A stretch of DNA of 64,000 nt from Thermanaerothrix daxensis. Lineage in GTDB: Bacteria > Chloroflexota > Anaerolineae > Anaerolineales > Anaerolineaceae. Below the pieces are notes generated by a model. That model was not told where the DNA came from, ran no database searches, and saw only the letters and a list, made by a program, of their open reading frames with translations. The translations under genes were made by a program, and so were the position numbers. The number at the start of each line of letters is the position of its first letter. Position 1 is the first letter of the stretch. Location: the NCBI RefSeq assembly GCF_001306145.1, contig NZ_LGKO01000005.1, forward strand, positions 496,001-560,000, in the 5' to 3' direction. This document shows positions 44,868 to 52,807 of the stretch, piece by piece.

Positions 44868-45451
44868 TGAAAGTTTTACGCATTGAAGGATTGGATGAGA
44901 TTTTGAAATTCGTTGGGAAGACATCTAATCTCAATGACCAAATCTACGTTCCAATTTGGAACGCGATGGGACAAGCGGGCAAATTGCTGGAAGGCCAGAT
45001 CAAGCAAAACCTGACCGACAACGACAGCGTAGCCACCGGCGATTTGCGTGCCAGCGTGTCCTCGAGTGAAGTGCAAGTTACAAAAGATGCCATCTTTGTC
45101 GAAGTCGGCGCCGGGCGCGGTTTGCCGTACGCCAGAGCCGTTGAATACGGCTCGAAACCGCACACGCCGCCCTTGTCGATCACCGAACCCGGACAGCCTC
45201 TTTATGAGTGGGTGAGAATCAAACAGTTAGCCGCCACATACTCAGTACGAACGGGGAAACGATTGGGGAGCAAGGCCAAACAGATTGACGAGAATCGCCA
45301 AGCGGCGCGGGCCGTATGGGCAAAGATTCGCAGATCGGGAACGAAACCCCATCCGTATTTCGAGCCGGCGCTGGATCGGACACGGGACAGGATTGCTAAG
45401 TTGTTCGAGGAAGCAGTGGATAAAATCATCGATCAAATTAAAAAGGCTTGA
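44867..45451 (+). CDS. HK97-gp10-like head-tail/tail-completion protein
   Basis: The 194-residue product has the gp10-like pattern: an N-terminal helix, 'GDLRASVSSSEVQV', 'FVEVGAGRGLPYARAVEYGSKPH' and the C-terminal 'PHPYFEPALDRTRDRIAKLFEEAVDKII'. Such proteins sit at the head-tail joint or serve in tail completion. ATG 44867 has AGGTGG about 8 bases upstream; TTG 44861 is less likely. Its place before the protease and capsid genes is unusual, since gp10-like genes normally follow the connectors. Confidence 0.75.
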   Translation: MKVLRIEGLDEILKFVGKTSNLNDQIYVPIWNAMGQAGKLLEGQIKQNLTDNDSVATGDLRASVSSSEVQVTKDAIFVEVGAGRGLPYARAVEYGSKPHTPPLSITEPGQPLYEWVRIKQLAATYSVRTGKRLGSKAKQIDENRQAARAVWAKIRRSGTKPHPYFEPALDRTRDRIAKLFEEAVDKIIDQIKKA

Positions 45452-45477
45452 CTTTCGTAGTGAATCTGTTCTATAAT
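45448..45477 (+). promoter_or_regulatory. Strong promoter before RNA 2
   Basis: TTGACT (45448-45453), 18 bp, perfect TATAAT (45472-45477), starting right at the stop of the gp10-like gene. A transcript would start near 45484. Confidence 0.7.
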
Positions 45478-45483
45478 ACAAAC

Positions 45484-45634
45484 AACAAACGAGCGCGGAA
45501 GCGCAGGCTGTGAGCCGATTCTGTGGTAGAGCCCGGATAGGCAAGCAGTAACACTCTCAACGAGTCCGGTAGAGCCGGCGAGAGTAAGTGATACCCAAGT
45601 CATGGGATTACTTAGTCTCGCCGGTTTTTGTTTT
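45484..45634 (+). ncRNA. Candidate structured RNA 2 ending in a long terminator hairpin
   Basis: The gap between the gp10-like and protease genes carries a roughly 150-nt unit. Inside it are GCGC-GGAA-GCGC (45493-45504), GGCU-GUG-AGCC (45506-45516), CCGGA...UCCGG enclosing ACUC-UCAAC-GAGU, and two copies of GGTAGAGCC. It ends in a long near-continuous hairpin, CCGGCGAGA (45575-45583) with TCTCGCCGG (45616-45624), then TTTTTGTTTT. It could be an independent small RNA or an attenuating leader for the capsid genes; the protease ribosome site directly follows the U-run. Confidence 0.6.
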
Positions 45635-45646
45635 GGAGGTTTGAGT

Positions 45647-47005
45647 ATGCCATATCCAAACGAACATGCTGCTAGGCTGGTTGATCCAAGCCGCTTTGAA
45701 GAGGATTCATTCCGGCGGGTCAACGATAAATTTGGAGAAGGTATTCATGCTATTTTCGGTAGGTTAAAGGGCGAGGACTCATTAACTTTGCAGGCGATCC
45801 GCTTTGATGCGGATAAGTTTAGCGCCGAAGAGGCACGGCAGTGGTTGAGGGATCATGACTACCAACCGCTTGAGTTCGAGGAAGCCACGAACGAAAACGA
45901 AGCGGAAAAAAGCCTATCCTATTTCATCCCGCTGCAAAAGGTCATCGAGGCGCGCCGTGAAGTCTGGGGAGTGGCTGCAATCGAACAGCCTGATATGAGC
46001 GGGGAGATCATGGACTACGCCAAATCGAAGCCACACTTTTGGGCGTGGTCGAAACGGGTGCAGAAAGCCAGCCGCGGCAGGTCCTACGGCAACGTCCGCG
46101 ACAGCCATACCACCAGGGCGGTTGGCAAAGTCATCAAGATGATTTTCGATGATGCGGCGAAGGCCATCCGGGTCGGGGTAAAAGTCGTGGACAGCGAAGC
46201 CTGGCAAAAGGTAGTAGAGGGCGTATTTACCGGTTTTTCCATCGGCGGCCGATATGGCGAACGTTGGGAAGACCCGATAAACAAAGGTTATGTGCGCTAT
46301 GAAGCCATCCCGAATGAGATATCACTGGTAGATCTGCCCTGCATACCCGGGGCAACTTTCGAAGTCATCAAAGCGGATGGCAGTCGAATTGTTACACCAA
46401 TACTCAGTATGAAGGGAGTTGCGATGAAAGAACGGATTTTGAAACTACTCAAACAAGATGAGGGCAAGGAACTGGATGAAGAAAAAATCCAGGAAATTGC
46501 CGAAGAGATTGTCGCGATGCTGGAAGAACGATCCACGGCGAGTGAGGACGACAGCGGGAACGCAGAGGATGCAGTCGAAAGCGAAGAAACCCCGGAGGAC
46601 GGGGAAGAGCAGGTGGCTGAAGAGCAGCCCAAAACGCTGACGGCTGATGATGTGCGTGAGATCGTCTTATCCATCCTCGCCGAATTCGGATTGATCGAGC
46701 GGGTTGGATCCGATATGCAGCTGAGCGCTCGCATTCGCGGGATGGCGAAGTCCAAGAGTCAAATCGAGCAGCTTGTGCGAGATGTGGCGAAACTGGCTCT
46801 TGAAGTGGAAGCCCTCAGCAAACGCGGCGCAAGCGGGCCGGTTTTGCGTGAAATCGGATCATTGACGCCGCAGGCCAGCGCGGCACTGCAGAAAGCCGAG
46901 GTTTTGAAAGCGGCTTTGCAATCGGTAACCGATCCGCTGGCACAGCAGGCGTTGCGTAATGAAATTGCGCGCCTGGAAATTCAAGCCATTCAAACCAAGT
47001 CGTAA
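45647..47005 (+). CDS. Prohead protease with C-terminal scaffold domain
   Basis: The 452-residue product has an N-terminal half resembling XkdF-like/prohead protease proteins ('AEKSLSYFIPLQKVIEARREVWGVAAIEQPDMSGEIMDY', 'HTTRAVGKVI', 'VFTGFSIGGRYGERW', 'YEAIPNEISLVDLPCIPGATF'). From about 260 on, it is acidic, Glu-rich and helical, as scaffolds are. The protease would cleave scaffold and capsid during head maturation. ATG 45647 has TTGGAGG about 7 bases upstream; the apparent longer start at 45602 lies inside the terminator hairpin and is rejected. An internal scaffold start is listed separately. Confidence 0.78.
   Translation: MPYPNEHAARLVDPSRFEEDSFRRVNDKFGEGIHAIFGRLKGEDSLTLQAIRFDADKFSAEEARQWLRDHDYQPLEFEEATNENEAEKSLSYFIPLQKVIEARREVWGVAAIEQPDMSGEIMDYAKSKPHFWAWSKRVQKASRGRSYGNVRDSHTTRAVGKVIKMIFDDAAKAIRVGVKVVDSEAWQKVVEGVFTGFSIGGRYGERWEDPINKGYVRYEAIPNEISLVDLPCIPGATFEVIKADGSRIVTPILSMKGVAMKERILKLLKQDEGKELDEEKIQEIAEEIVAMLEERSTASEDDSGNAEDAVESEETPEDGEEQVAEEQPKTLTADDVREIVLSILAEFGLIERVGSDMQLSARIRGMAKSKSQIEQLVRDVAKLALEVEALSKRGASGPVLREIGSLTPQASAALQKAEVLKAALQSVTDPLAQQALRNEIARLEIQAIQTKS
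46424..47005 (+). CDS. Nested scaffold protein (internal start in the protease gene)
   Basis: Inside the protease frame, AAGGGAG (46412-46418) precedes ATG 46424 by 5 bases and begins a 193-residue segment that is almost wholly acidic and helical ('LLKQDEGKELDEEKIQEIAEEIVAMLEE', 'EALSKRGASGPVLREI'). This matches the lambda C/Nu3 arrangement, in which scaffold is made from an in-frame internal start. An exact copy of the prophage palindrome (46399-46411) abuts this ribosome site. Confidence 0.65.
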   Translation: MKERILKLLKQDEGKELDEEKIQEIAEEIVAMLEERSTASEDDSGNAEDAVESEETPEDGEEQVAEEQPKTLTADDVREIVLSILAEFGLIERVGSDMQLSARIRGMAKSKSQIEQLVRDVAKLALEVEALSKRGASGPVLREIGSLTPQASAALQKAEVLKAALQSVTDPLAQQALRNEIARLEIQAIQTKS

Positions 47006-47015
47006 GGAGTTTGTT

Positions 47016-48503
47016 ATGATCGAAAATCTGTCTCAATTGACCCAACAAGCAATTGCCGAATTCAAGAAGGCACTTGCTCAACCAATGGACCCAAACGCGC
47101 TGAAAAAGGCGGGGGTCACCCAAGCAACCGGGCTGGTTGCCTATGACCTGCAAGCGCCGGCCAAGAATCTGTTCCCGGTTCTGACTCCCATTCGCAACCG
47201 CACCCCGCGGGTTTCCGGCGGTGGCGGTACGTCAACCAACTGGAAAGCGGTTATTGGGATCAATACGGCCGGCTTGCGAGGGTTTGTGCCGGAAGGCGAG
47301 CGGAACGGCGTGATTACCACGCAAGTGGTGGATAAAAGCGCTCCTTATCGTACCCTCGGCCTTGAGGATAGCATTACTTTCGAAGCCGAACGTGCAGCGG
47401 TGGGGTTTGAAGACATTCGCGCTACTCAGGCACAGCGGTTGCTTTGGGCAACGATGATCGAAGAGGAACTTGCCGATTTGGGAGGCAACTATTCGGTTGC
47501 TTTGGGAACGCCGGACGCCCCCACGGTAACCACCGATAGCACGGGAGGCTCTATTCCTGCCGGTACGTACAATGTGATCGTGGTGGCTTTGACTCTGTAC
47601 GGTTACCTGGCGTCCTCCGTAACCGGTGGTGTAGTCGGACAAGTCAGCGTTACCCCGGCCGGTGGCGGTTCGGCGTTTACCTACGGCGGTGGTTCATCCA
47701 ATAAATCCAGCCCAACCAGCACCGGCGTGCTGACCGGTTCAACCAATGTCATCAAAGCCAGCGTCCCGGTTGTGCCCGGCGCGGTGGCATACGCCTGGTA
47801 TGTCGGGACCAGTGGCAACGAGCTTTTACAGGCGATTACCACGATTAACAGTGTGGTCCTGACCAGTTTGCAGACCTCTGGCCGTCAGAATGCCAGCGAG
47901 ATTACTGCCGACAACTCCAGGAATTTGCTCAGTTACGATGGCATTTTGTATCAGGCCTGGGCAAGCGGTTCGGGCGCCTACATCAAAAATATGCCCACCG
48001 GCACGCCCGGCAGCGGTACGCCCCTCACAGCGTCCGGCGATGGCGGTATCGAGGAGATCAACGAAATGTTCCGCTGGATGTGGGACAATTACCGGATATC
48101 TCCGACGCGCATTTACGTCAACGCTCAGGAAGCGGATAACATCACCAAGAAAGTTCTGACTGCGTCTGCTGCGCAGATTCCCTATGTAACCGGTTCGGAG
48201 TTCACTGCCGGCATGCGGGTGAAGAGCTTACTCAACCGCTTTGCAATGGGTGTTGCGCCGGAAGTGCCGCTGGAGATCCACCCGAATATGCCGCCCGGCA
48301 CGCTACTGGCGGTAACGGAGCAGCTGCCGTATCCTTTGAACGGTGTACCCAATGTGATGGAGATGCGTTTGCGTCAGGATTACTATCAGATCGAATGGCC
48401 GCAGCGCACGCGGAAGTACGAATCGGGCGTCTACTTCGACGGCGTGTTTGCCCACTACTTCCCACCCTCCATCGGGATCATCACCAATATCGGCAACGGC
48501 TAA
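47016..48503 (+). CDS. Major capsid protein (HK97 fold) with internal Ig-like insertion
   Basis: The 495-residue product starts 'MIENLSQLTQQAIAEFKKALAQP' and has HK97-type features: an N-arm, 'LFPVLTPIRNRTPRVSGGGGTS', 'ERAAVGFEDIRATQAQRLLWATMIEEEL' (spine helix) and a P-domain-like C-terminal half ending 'FDGVFAHYFPPSIGIITNIG'. Residues about 165-300 ('PDAPTVTTDSTGGSIPAGTYNVIVVALT...AYAWYVGTSGNELLQ') read as an inserted Ig/fibronectin-like surface domain. AAGGAG lies 8 bases before ATG 47016. The gene follows the protease by 10 bases. Confidence 0.88.
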   Translation: MIENLSQLTQQAIAEFKKALAQPMDPNALKKAGVTQATGLVAYDLQAPAKNLFPVLTPIRNRTPRVSGGGGTSTNWKAVIGINTAGLRGFVPEGERNGVITTQVVDKSAPYRTLGLEDSITFEAERAAVGFEDIRATQAQRLLWATMIEEELADLGGNYSVALGTPDAPTVTTDSTGGSIPAGTYNVIVVALTLYGYLASSVTGGVVGQVSVTPAGGGSAFTYGGGSSNKSSPTSTGVLTGSTNVIKASVPVVPGAVAYAWYVGTSGNELLQAITTINSVVLTSLQTSGRQNASEITADNSRNLLSYDGILYQAWASGSGAYIKNMPTGTPGSGTPLTASGDGGIEEINEMFRWMWDNYRISPTRIYVNAQEADNITKKVLTASAAQIPYVTGSEFTAGMRVKSLLNRFAMGVAPEVPLEIHPNMPPGTLLAVTEQLPYPLNGVPNVMEMRLRQDYYQIEWPQRTRKYESGVYFDGVFAHYFPPSIGIITNIGNG

Positions 48504-48512
48504 TTTGGTAAT

Positions 48513-48541
48513 GGGGAGGGGCTCGGAAGGGTCTCTCCCCC
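48513..48541 (+). terminator. GC-rich hairpin after the capsid gene
   Basis: GGGGAG and CTCCCC arms bracket a GC-rich loop, directly after the capsid stop. No T-run follows, so it may be an mRNA-stabilising or attenuating hairpin rather than a full terminator. Confidence 0.35.
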
Positions 48542-48554
48542 TGGTTGAGGTTTT

Positions 48555-48785
48555 ATGAAGTACCGGGTATTGGGGAACCTGTACAGCGTCGGCCGAGGCG
48601 ATTTCGTTGCCTATGTCGAAAACGGGCAGATTGAATTGCCCGAAGATCTTGCAGAAAGCATGATCGACACCGGGGTAATCGCACCCCTCGATACTGAGTA
48701 TGTTGTGGTGGAGCAGGTAACGAATGGATTACACAACGATCGCGGCAGTCAAGCGCGCACTCGGCAGCGGCGAAAACGCGGATGA
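48555..48785 (+). CDS. Small phage head-region protein
   Basis: The 76-residue product reads 'MKYRVLGNLYSVGRGDFVAYVENGQIELPEDLAESMIDTGVI', a small beta-strand domain often found between capsid and connector genes. I cannot name the family. It overlaps the next gene by 62 bases and carries an exact ATACTGAGTAT palindrome near its end. Confidence 0.55.
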   Translation: MKYRVLGNLYSVGRGDFVAYVENGQIELPEDLAESMIDTGVIAPLDTEYVVVEQVTNGLHNDRGSQARTRQRRKRG

Positions 48786-49287
48786 TGTCCTGCTTACCGA
48801 GTTGATCACCCAGGCAAGTCGGGCTATTGACCGGTATTGCGGAGGGGGTGATAACTATTTTGTGCGGGAGACGCTTTCCGATGTACTCCTACAAGGATTG
48901 ATCTCCTCTGATGGGGTTTTGTGGTGCTGGCCGCCCAAACCGGTTATCGAGAACGTCTCTTATCTGGCTTATCGGATTTCGGCCCGAGAGGACTGGCGCG
49001 AGCTCAATCCTGCTCATGCTGAAGTATTCAAGAATTCGGTACTGTACCACGGTGTAGATGGAAAAGGAAAGGTGTGGGTAAAGATTGCCTTCACCGGGGG
49101 TTTCTCGCCTCTTCCGGATGACCTGGTGAATGCTGCCACATTGCTGAGTGTGCGCTTTTACAAAGAGATCAAATCCGGTTTGACGGACAGCATTGGGGTA
49201 GCCGAACTGGGCATGTTGCAGTACACCAAGGCCTTGCCGGAGCGTGTGCAGCTAATGTTGAAACCATACAAACGGGTTGTGTTATGA
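48724..49287 (+). CDS. Head-tail connector protein (gp6-like)
   Basis: The 187-residue product begins 'AAVKRALGSGENADDVLLTELITQASRAIDRYCGG', the typical helical N-terminus of gp6/YqbG-type connectors, and ends in a helix with 'LVNAATLLSVRFYKEIKSG'. Such proteins form the ring below the portal. It overlaps the preceding small gene and the following one (ATGA-type). Confidence 0.72.
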   Translation: MDYTTIAAVKRALGSGENADDVLLTELITQASRAIDRYCGGGDNYFVRETLSDVLLQGLISSDGVLWCWPPKPVIENVSYLAYRISAREDWRELNPAHAEVFKNSVLYHGVDGKGKVWVKIAFTGGFSPLPDDLVNAATLLSVRFYKEIKSGLTDSIGVAELGMLQYTKALPERVQLMLKPYKRVVL

Positions 49288-49742
49288 GTGATATCCAACA
49301 GCGGCTAGTAGATATCCAAAAGACAATAAGCGGCATCAAACGGGCTTATCTATGGGCGCCTCAATCGCTGGCCGATTCGGATTTGCCGATCTTTTGCACG
49401 TTTGCCGGTTCGGCAACGGTTGCCCCGATCGGTGAGATCTTGGCCGAAGAGACCCGTACCTGGCTCATGCGGTTGTACGTCAAACCGATCTTTCAGGGTA
49501 TTGATGGCGAAGCGGAAAAGTCGGCCGAGCCGTTTTTGACAAGTGTACGCGATGTATTTTTGTCGCATCCCTTGCTCGGGCGGGGGACGAAGGATTCTAC
49601 CTTGCCCTGGGTAAAGAAGGTTGTCTGGTTGGGCGATAATGGCATCCAGGTCTTGAACTATGCAGGTCAAAGCTATGTAGGGATCGAATTCAGGATTGCC
49701 ATTACGACAATCGTCCCGATCTCGATTGCATTTTACGAATGA
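49284..49742 (+). CDS. Neck/tail-terminator-type phage protein
   Basis: The 152-residue product has an N-terminal helix 'MSDIQQRLVDIQKTISGIKRAYLWAP' followed by alternating strands ('TWLMRLYVKPIFQG', 'GIEFRIAITTIVPI'). Position between connector and tail genes and length fit a tail terminator or neck protein. The family is not identified by motif, so this is context-based. Confidence 0.5.
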   Translation: MSDIQQRLVDIQKTISGIKRAYLWAPQSLADSDLPIFCTFAGSATVAPIGEILAEETRTWLMRLYVKPIFQGIDGEAEKSAEPFLTSVRDVFLSHPLLGRGTKDSTLPWVKKVVWLGDNGIQVLNYAGQSYVGIEFRIAITTIVPISIAFYE

Positions 49743-49755
49743 AGTGAGGTGAAGT

Positions 49756-50031
49756 ATGGAGATCATCAGCGAAGCAATGATAAACGGAATACCATTGGTG
49801 TTAGTGGTTCTGGGCCTTGTGGAGTGGTCCAAGCGTTTAGGTTTGTCCGGCAAGGCGCTCCAGCTACTCAGTATGCTGGTGGGGATTGTACTGGGTGTGT
49901 TGTATCAGTACAGCGTTTTCCCGCTTGTTACATTTGCTGAATGGTTCGGAGCCGTGGTATACGGCCTGGCACTTGGCCTGATTGCCAGTGGTGTATATGA
50001 TGCCGTCCGCAGTGCCGTTACTCGAGGGTAG
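49756..50031 (+). CDS. Holin-like two-helix membrane protein
   Basis: The 91-residue product has two hydrophobic segments ('GIPLVLVVLGLVEW' and 'LSMLVGIVLGVLYQ', the second continuing toward 'VVYGLALGLIASGVY') and a basic tail. It stands directly before an XhlA-like gene and a lysozyme gene, which supports a holin role: permeabilising the membrane at lysis. Confidence 0.68.
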   Translation: MEIISEAMINGIPLVLVVLGLVEWSKRLGLSGKALQLLSMLVGIVLGVLYQYSVFPLVTFAEWFGAVVYGLALGLIASGVYDAVRSAVTRG

Positions 50032-50032
50032 C

Positions 50033-50386
50033 ATGACCGCTGAAGAACGGGTTAGCAACATCAGTCTCCAGCGTCAGATATCTGCTTTATCTGCACGTCT
50101 TGACCAAGTTGCAGCCGACGTTGTGGAGATCAAAACAATGCTCAAAGACATTGAAGCCCGTGTGCGCAGGTTAGAGAACCATGAAGCCGGCAGCCATCCG
50201 TTGCTTGAAAACCGTCTGGATGCTGCCTGGCGCAAACTCGAGGAGCATGACAGGCGCATTGACGACCTTACACGCATCGTGACCAGGCTCGACCAGGCAA
50301 ACCGGTTGATGGCGTGGCTGGGTGGTATTCTGGGATCAACCGTTTTGATTTGGTTGATCACTCAGATCTTGCAGGTTGTGAGATGA
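50033..50386 (+). CDS. XhlA-like coiled-coil membrane protein of the lysis module
   Basis: The 117-residue product has a heptad-rich helix ('QISALSARLDQVAADVVEIKTMLKDIEARVRRLE') and a single C-terminal membrane anchor ('LGGILGSTVLIWLITQIL'), the layout of haemolysin XhlA-type proteins that accompany phage holins. Start ATG 50033 is directly after the holin stop. Its stop overlaps the lysozyme ATG. Confidence 0.65.
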   Translation: MTAEERVSNISLQRQISALSARLDQVAADVVEIKTMLKDIEARVRRLENHEAGSHPLLENRLDAAWRKLEEHDRRIDDLTRIVTRLDQANRLMAWLGGILGSTVLIWLITQILQVVR

Positions 50387-51246
50387 ACGCTTTAGGCTGT
50401 GATGTGAGCCACTGGCAAGGCGAGATCGATTTTGCCCGGATGAAAGAGGCCGGTGCTAACTTCGTGTTTCTCAAAGCCAGCCAGGCGGAGTGGACGGATA
50501 GGCGCTTTGTCGTCAACTATCAGGCTGCTAAACAAGCCGGCTTGCTGGTGGGTATGTATCACTATTTGGATTGGACGACGCCGGCAGACAAACAGGCTCG
50601 CTACTTCGCCAAGCTTATTCAGGATTACCCACCGGATATCGAACCGGTGCTGGACTACGAGGAGCGAAGAAAAGCACCGCTACAGCGAATAGCGATTGTG
50701 GCCGCAAGGGAATTCGTCGATATCGTCGAGGAAAATACCGGCAGGGTTTGCATGGTTTACACTTCACCGGGCTATTGGCACGAATACGGCAGCGATGCCG
50801 CGTCCTGGGCAGAGTGTCCACTGTGGATTGCGCATTATCGGGTATCGAAGCCCATCGTTCCGGCCCCGTGGAAAGATTGGCTGTTCTGGCAATATACGGA
50901 CCGCGGTGATGGGAAACAATACGGCGTATCGAGCGCGCAAATTGATTTGAATTGGTACAACGGAACGGTGGATGAATTGTTGGCCCGCTACGGAAGGCCC
51001 TCCCCGGAGGAGCAAAACGGCGAACCTGCCCGGCGCGCACCGGTAATGTTGCGTGCTGTATCCCGGGTTAATATCAGAAGCGGACCGTCTACAAGCCATG
51101 CGCCCCTCGGCATACTGAGTAGTGGAGAACGCATTGAGGTAATCGGCATCAAAGTCGAGAGTGCCCAGCGAGTCTGGATACGCCACGAGCGTGGTTGGAG
51201 TGCAATGGTCTATGATGGATTAATTTTGATGCAGGAAGTCTCATGA
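50383..51246 (+). CDS. Endolysin: GH25 lysozyme with C-terminal SH3 domain
   Basis: The 287-residue product has a GH25 muramidase domain (1-200: 'GCDVSHWQGEIDF', 'FVFLKASQ', 'YHYLDW', 'EPVLDYE', 'WQYTDRGDG'), which cuts peptidoglycan glycan strands, and an SH3-type wall-binding domain (about 215-287, 'VNIRSGPSTSHAPLGILSSGE'). It is the expected lysis enzyme of the prophage. ATG 50383 overlaps the upstream stop. Confidence 0.9.
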   Translation: MNALGCDVSHWQGEIDFARMKEAGANFVFLKASQAEWTDRRFVVNYQAAKQAGLLVGMYHYLDWTTPADKQARYFAKLIQDYPPDIEPVLDYEERRKAPLQRIAIVAAREFVDIVEENTGRVCMVYTSPGYWHEYGSDAASWAECPLWIAHYRVSKPIVPAPWKDWLFWQYTDRGDGKQYGVSSAQIDLNWYNGTVDELLARYGRPSPEEQNGEPARRAPVMLRAVSRVNIRSGPSTSHAPLGILSSGERIEVIGIKVESAQRVWIRHERGWSAMVYDGLILMQEVS

Positions 51247-51413
51247 AACCGAAATTCAACGAATCTAGATCCTGTCCGTTGTGTGGTAAGCCACTGGACC
51301 CTCACTACGAAGAAAAAGGGGTAATTCGGTACTTTTGTGACTGTGCGGGTTTCTCCCGCCCGGTAATCGAAATTCTACAAGAAGGAGTGAAGGAAGATGA
51401 CAGCGCCGATTGA
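51243..51413 (+). CDS. Small zinc-ribbon phage protein
   Basis: A 56-residue product, too short for many gene finders, with two Cys pairs ('CPLCGKPLD' and 'FCDCAGF') that form a likely zinc ribbon. It begins at the lysozyme stop (ATGA) and overlaps the tail-tube start by 17 bases, so it is translationally coupled on both sides. Function unknown. Confidence 0.7.
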   Translation: MKPKFNESRSCPLCGKPLDPHYEEKGVIRYFCDCAGFSRPVIEILQEGVKEDDSAD

Positions 51414-52206
51414 GAGAACTCTGAATTACGGATTGCGTTATGCATGCGTCTACGAGCTGGATAGCAACGGGTACCCCAAAGCCAGCGGTACTACTGCTTA
51501 TGAGGGGATACAGTTCAAGGGAGCAACGGCATTCGACCTGACGATTCCGGATGCGCGTAAGCTGACCGGTCTTGGAGAGGACGGCATCACCCAGGTTGTT
51601 TATCTCCCACCGCAGGAAGGTGTAGACGCCAGGTTAAACGTCGAGGCGGCCGACCCGGTACTGGCGGCGTTGCTGGACGGAACGAAAGTAGCCACCGTTG
51701 GAGAGGCCACTGTGGTGGGTGTTGCGACCGATAAACAAGGGTTCGAACCCCGCGTAGCACTGCTGCTCTATCAAGCCGCGAAGGGCCTGGATACCGGCAA
51801 GACCTACTGGCATAGTTTCATCATCCCCTCAGCACAAGTGGTTCGCAAGACTCCGGGTATGGGCGCAGACAAAGCGGTTACTCAGTATCAGGTGGCACCC
51901 AATCGGGTACGCAGACACCTATGGGGTGTGGAGTTCTCGAACAGTACCGAAGGCTTTTTGGAGGCCCAAATCTTGGAAGTTTGGAGCAATTACCCCTTGC
52001 GAATTGCTTCGTATCTGGGAGACGGTACTACGACATCCTTCAACTTCCCGGCGAACTTCCCGGCAGTGTCGACCGATGGGATCAAGGTCTGGAAGAACGG
52101 TGTAGAAGTTACTGCGGGTCTGACCAAGACGGTTACCGGGATCACCTTCACGACTGCACCGGCCAACAACGATGTGATTGTTGTTCTACGCGAGGTTGCC
52201 GGATGA
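51397..52206 (+). CDS. Major tail tube protein
   Basis: The 269-residue product has a tail-tube pattern: 'LRYACVYELDSNGYPKASGTTAYEGIQFKGATAFDLTIP', a middle with 'YLPPQEGVDARLNVEAADPVLAALLDG', and a C-terminal add-on ('GDGTTTSFNFPANF...VWKNGVEVTAG') that resembles a small bacteriophage surface or carbohydrate-binding domain. Its place directly before the chaperone pair and tape measure is the normal siphovirus order. GGAAG precedes the ATG. Confidence 0.75.
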   Translation: MTAPIERTLNYGLRYACVYELDSNGYPKASGTTAYEGIQFKGATAFDLTIPDARKLTGLGEDGITQVVYLPPQEGVDARLNVEAADPVLAALLDGTKVATVGEATVVGVATDKQGFEPRVALLLYQAAKGLDTGKTYWHSFIIPSAQVVRKTPGMGADKAVTQYQVAPNRVRRHLWGVEFSNSTEGFLEAQILEVWSNYPLRIASYLGDGTTTSFNFPANFPAVSTDGIKVWKNGVEVTAGLTKTVTGITFTTAPANNDVIVVLREVAG

Positions 52207-52807
52207 TCGTACAAATGACGGTTGACCGGGTAACAGTAGATTTGATCGTACGCCACGCAACGGTAGCCGATGCGATGGATCAAGCGCTGTTGGCCAATAA
52301 GGCTGCAGAGCATACCTATCGGAGCGATGCAGAACGAGCCGTAGCCGTGATGATCTATCCACGTTGCGTGGCGTGCACCCAGGGTACGGTGGAGATCGAC
52401 GGCCAAACAAAATCCGTGAAGGAACTTACCCCCCAAGAATTTTGCAGCTTGCCGTATGAAATCGGCGAAGCTTGGTTGCAAGCGGTTATCGAGGAAAATC
52501 CCGGCTGGGCATTACAGGTTGAGGAACAGACCTCGGAAAAAAAATTCTAGAAGTCGTCAGGCAATTAGAGCGATTTTATTGTTCTACATCTGCGGGGGAT
52601 TTTCCGGATGAATGGTTTGGCTTAAAGGAAATCCCCGATTGTGTTCTCGGTCAGGCGCTGGATATTTTGCTGGTACTAGAGGCTATTGAATGGAAATGGG
52701 ACATCCAAACCATCCTCAATCAACCGGATGATTTGTTAAGGGCTGTGTTACGGCTAAAGGCAATTGGTGAGAAATTGCGCCGGCAGCAGTTACAAGAGAT
52801 GGAGTAA
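52203..52807 (+). CDS. Tail assembly chaperones G and G-T (-1 frameshift)
   Basis: The frame from ATG 52203 ends at TAG 52550 (115 residues, G-type). Just before the stop lies a run of eight A (52537-52544). A -1 slip there leads into a second frame, open to TAA 52807 and encoding 'LEVVRQLERFYCSTSAGDFPDEWFG...LRRQQLQEME'. That region has no start or ribosome site of its own. This is the conserved G/G-T design of siphovirus tail chaperones and sits directly upstream of the tape measure, as in lambda. Confidence 0.85.

Noticed and set aside
45602-45646. ATG 45602 as start of the prohead protease
   Set aside because: It lies inside the loop of the long terminator hairpin and lacks a ribosome site; ATG 45647 has a strong one.
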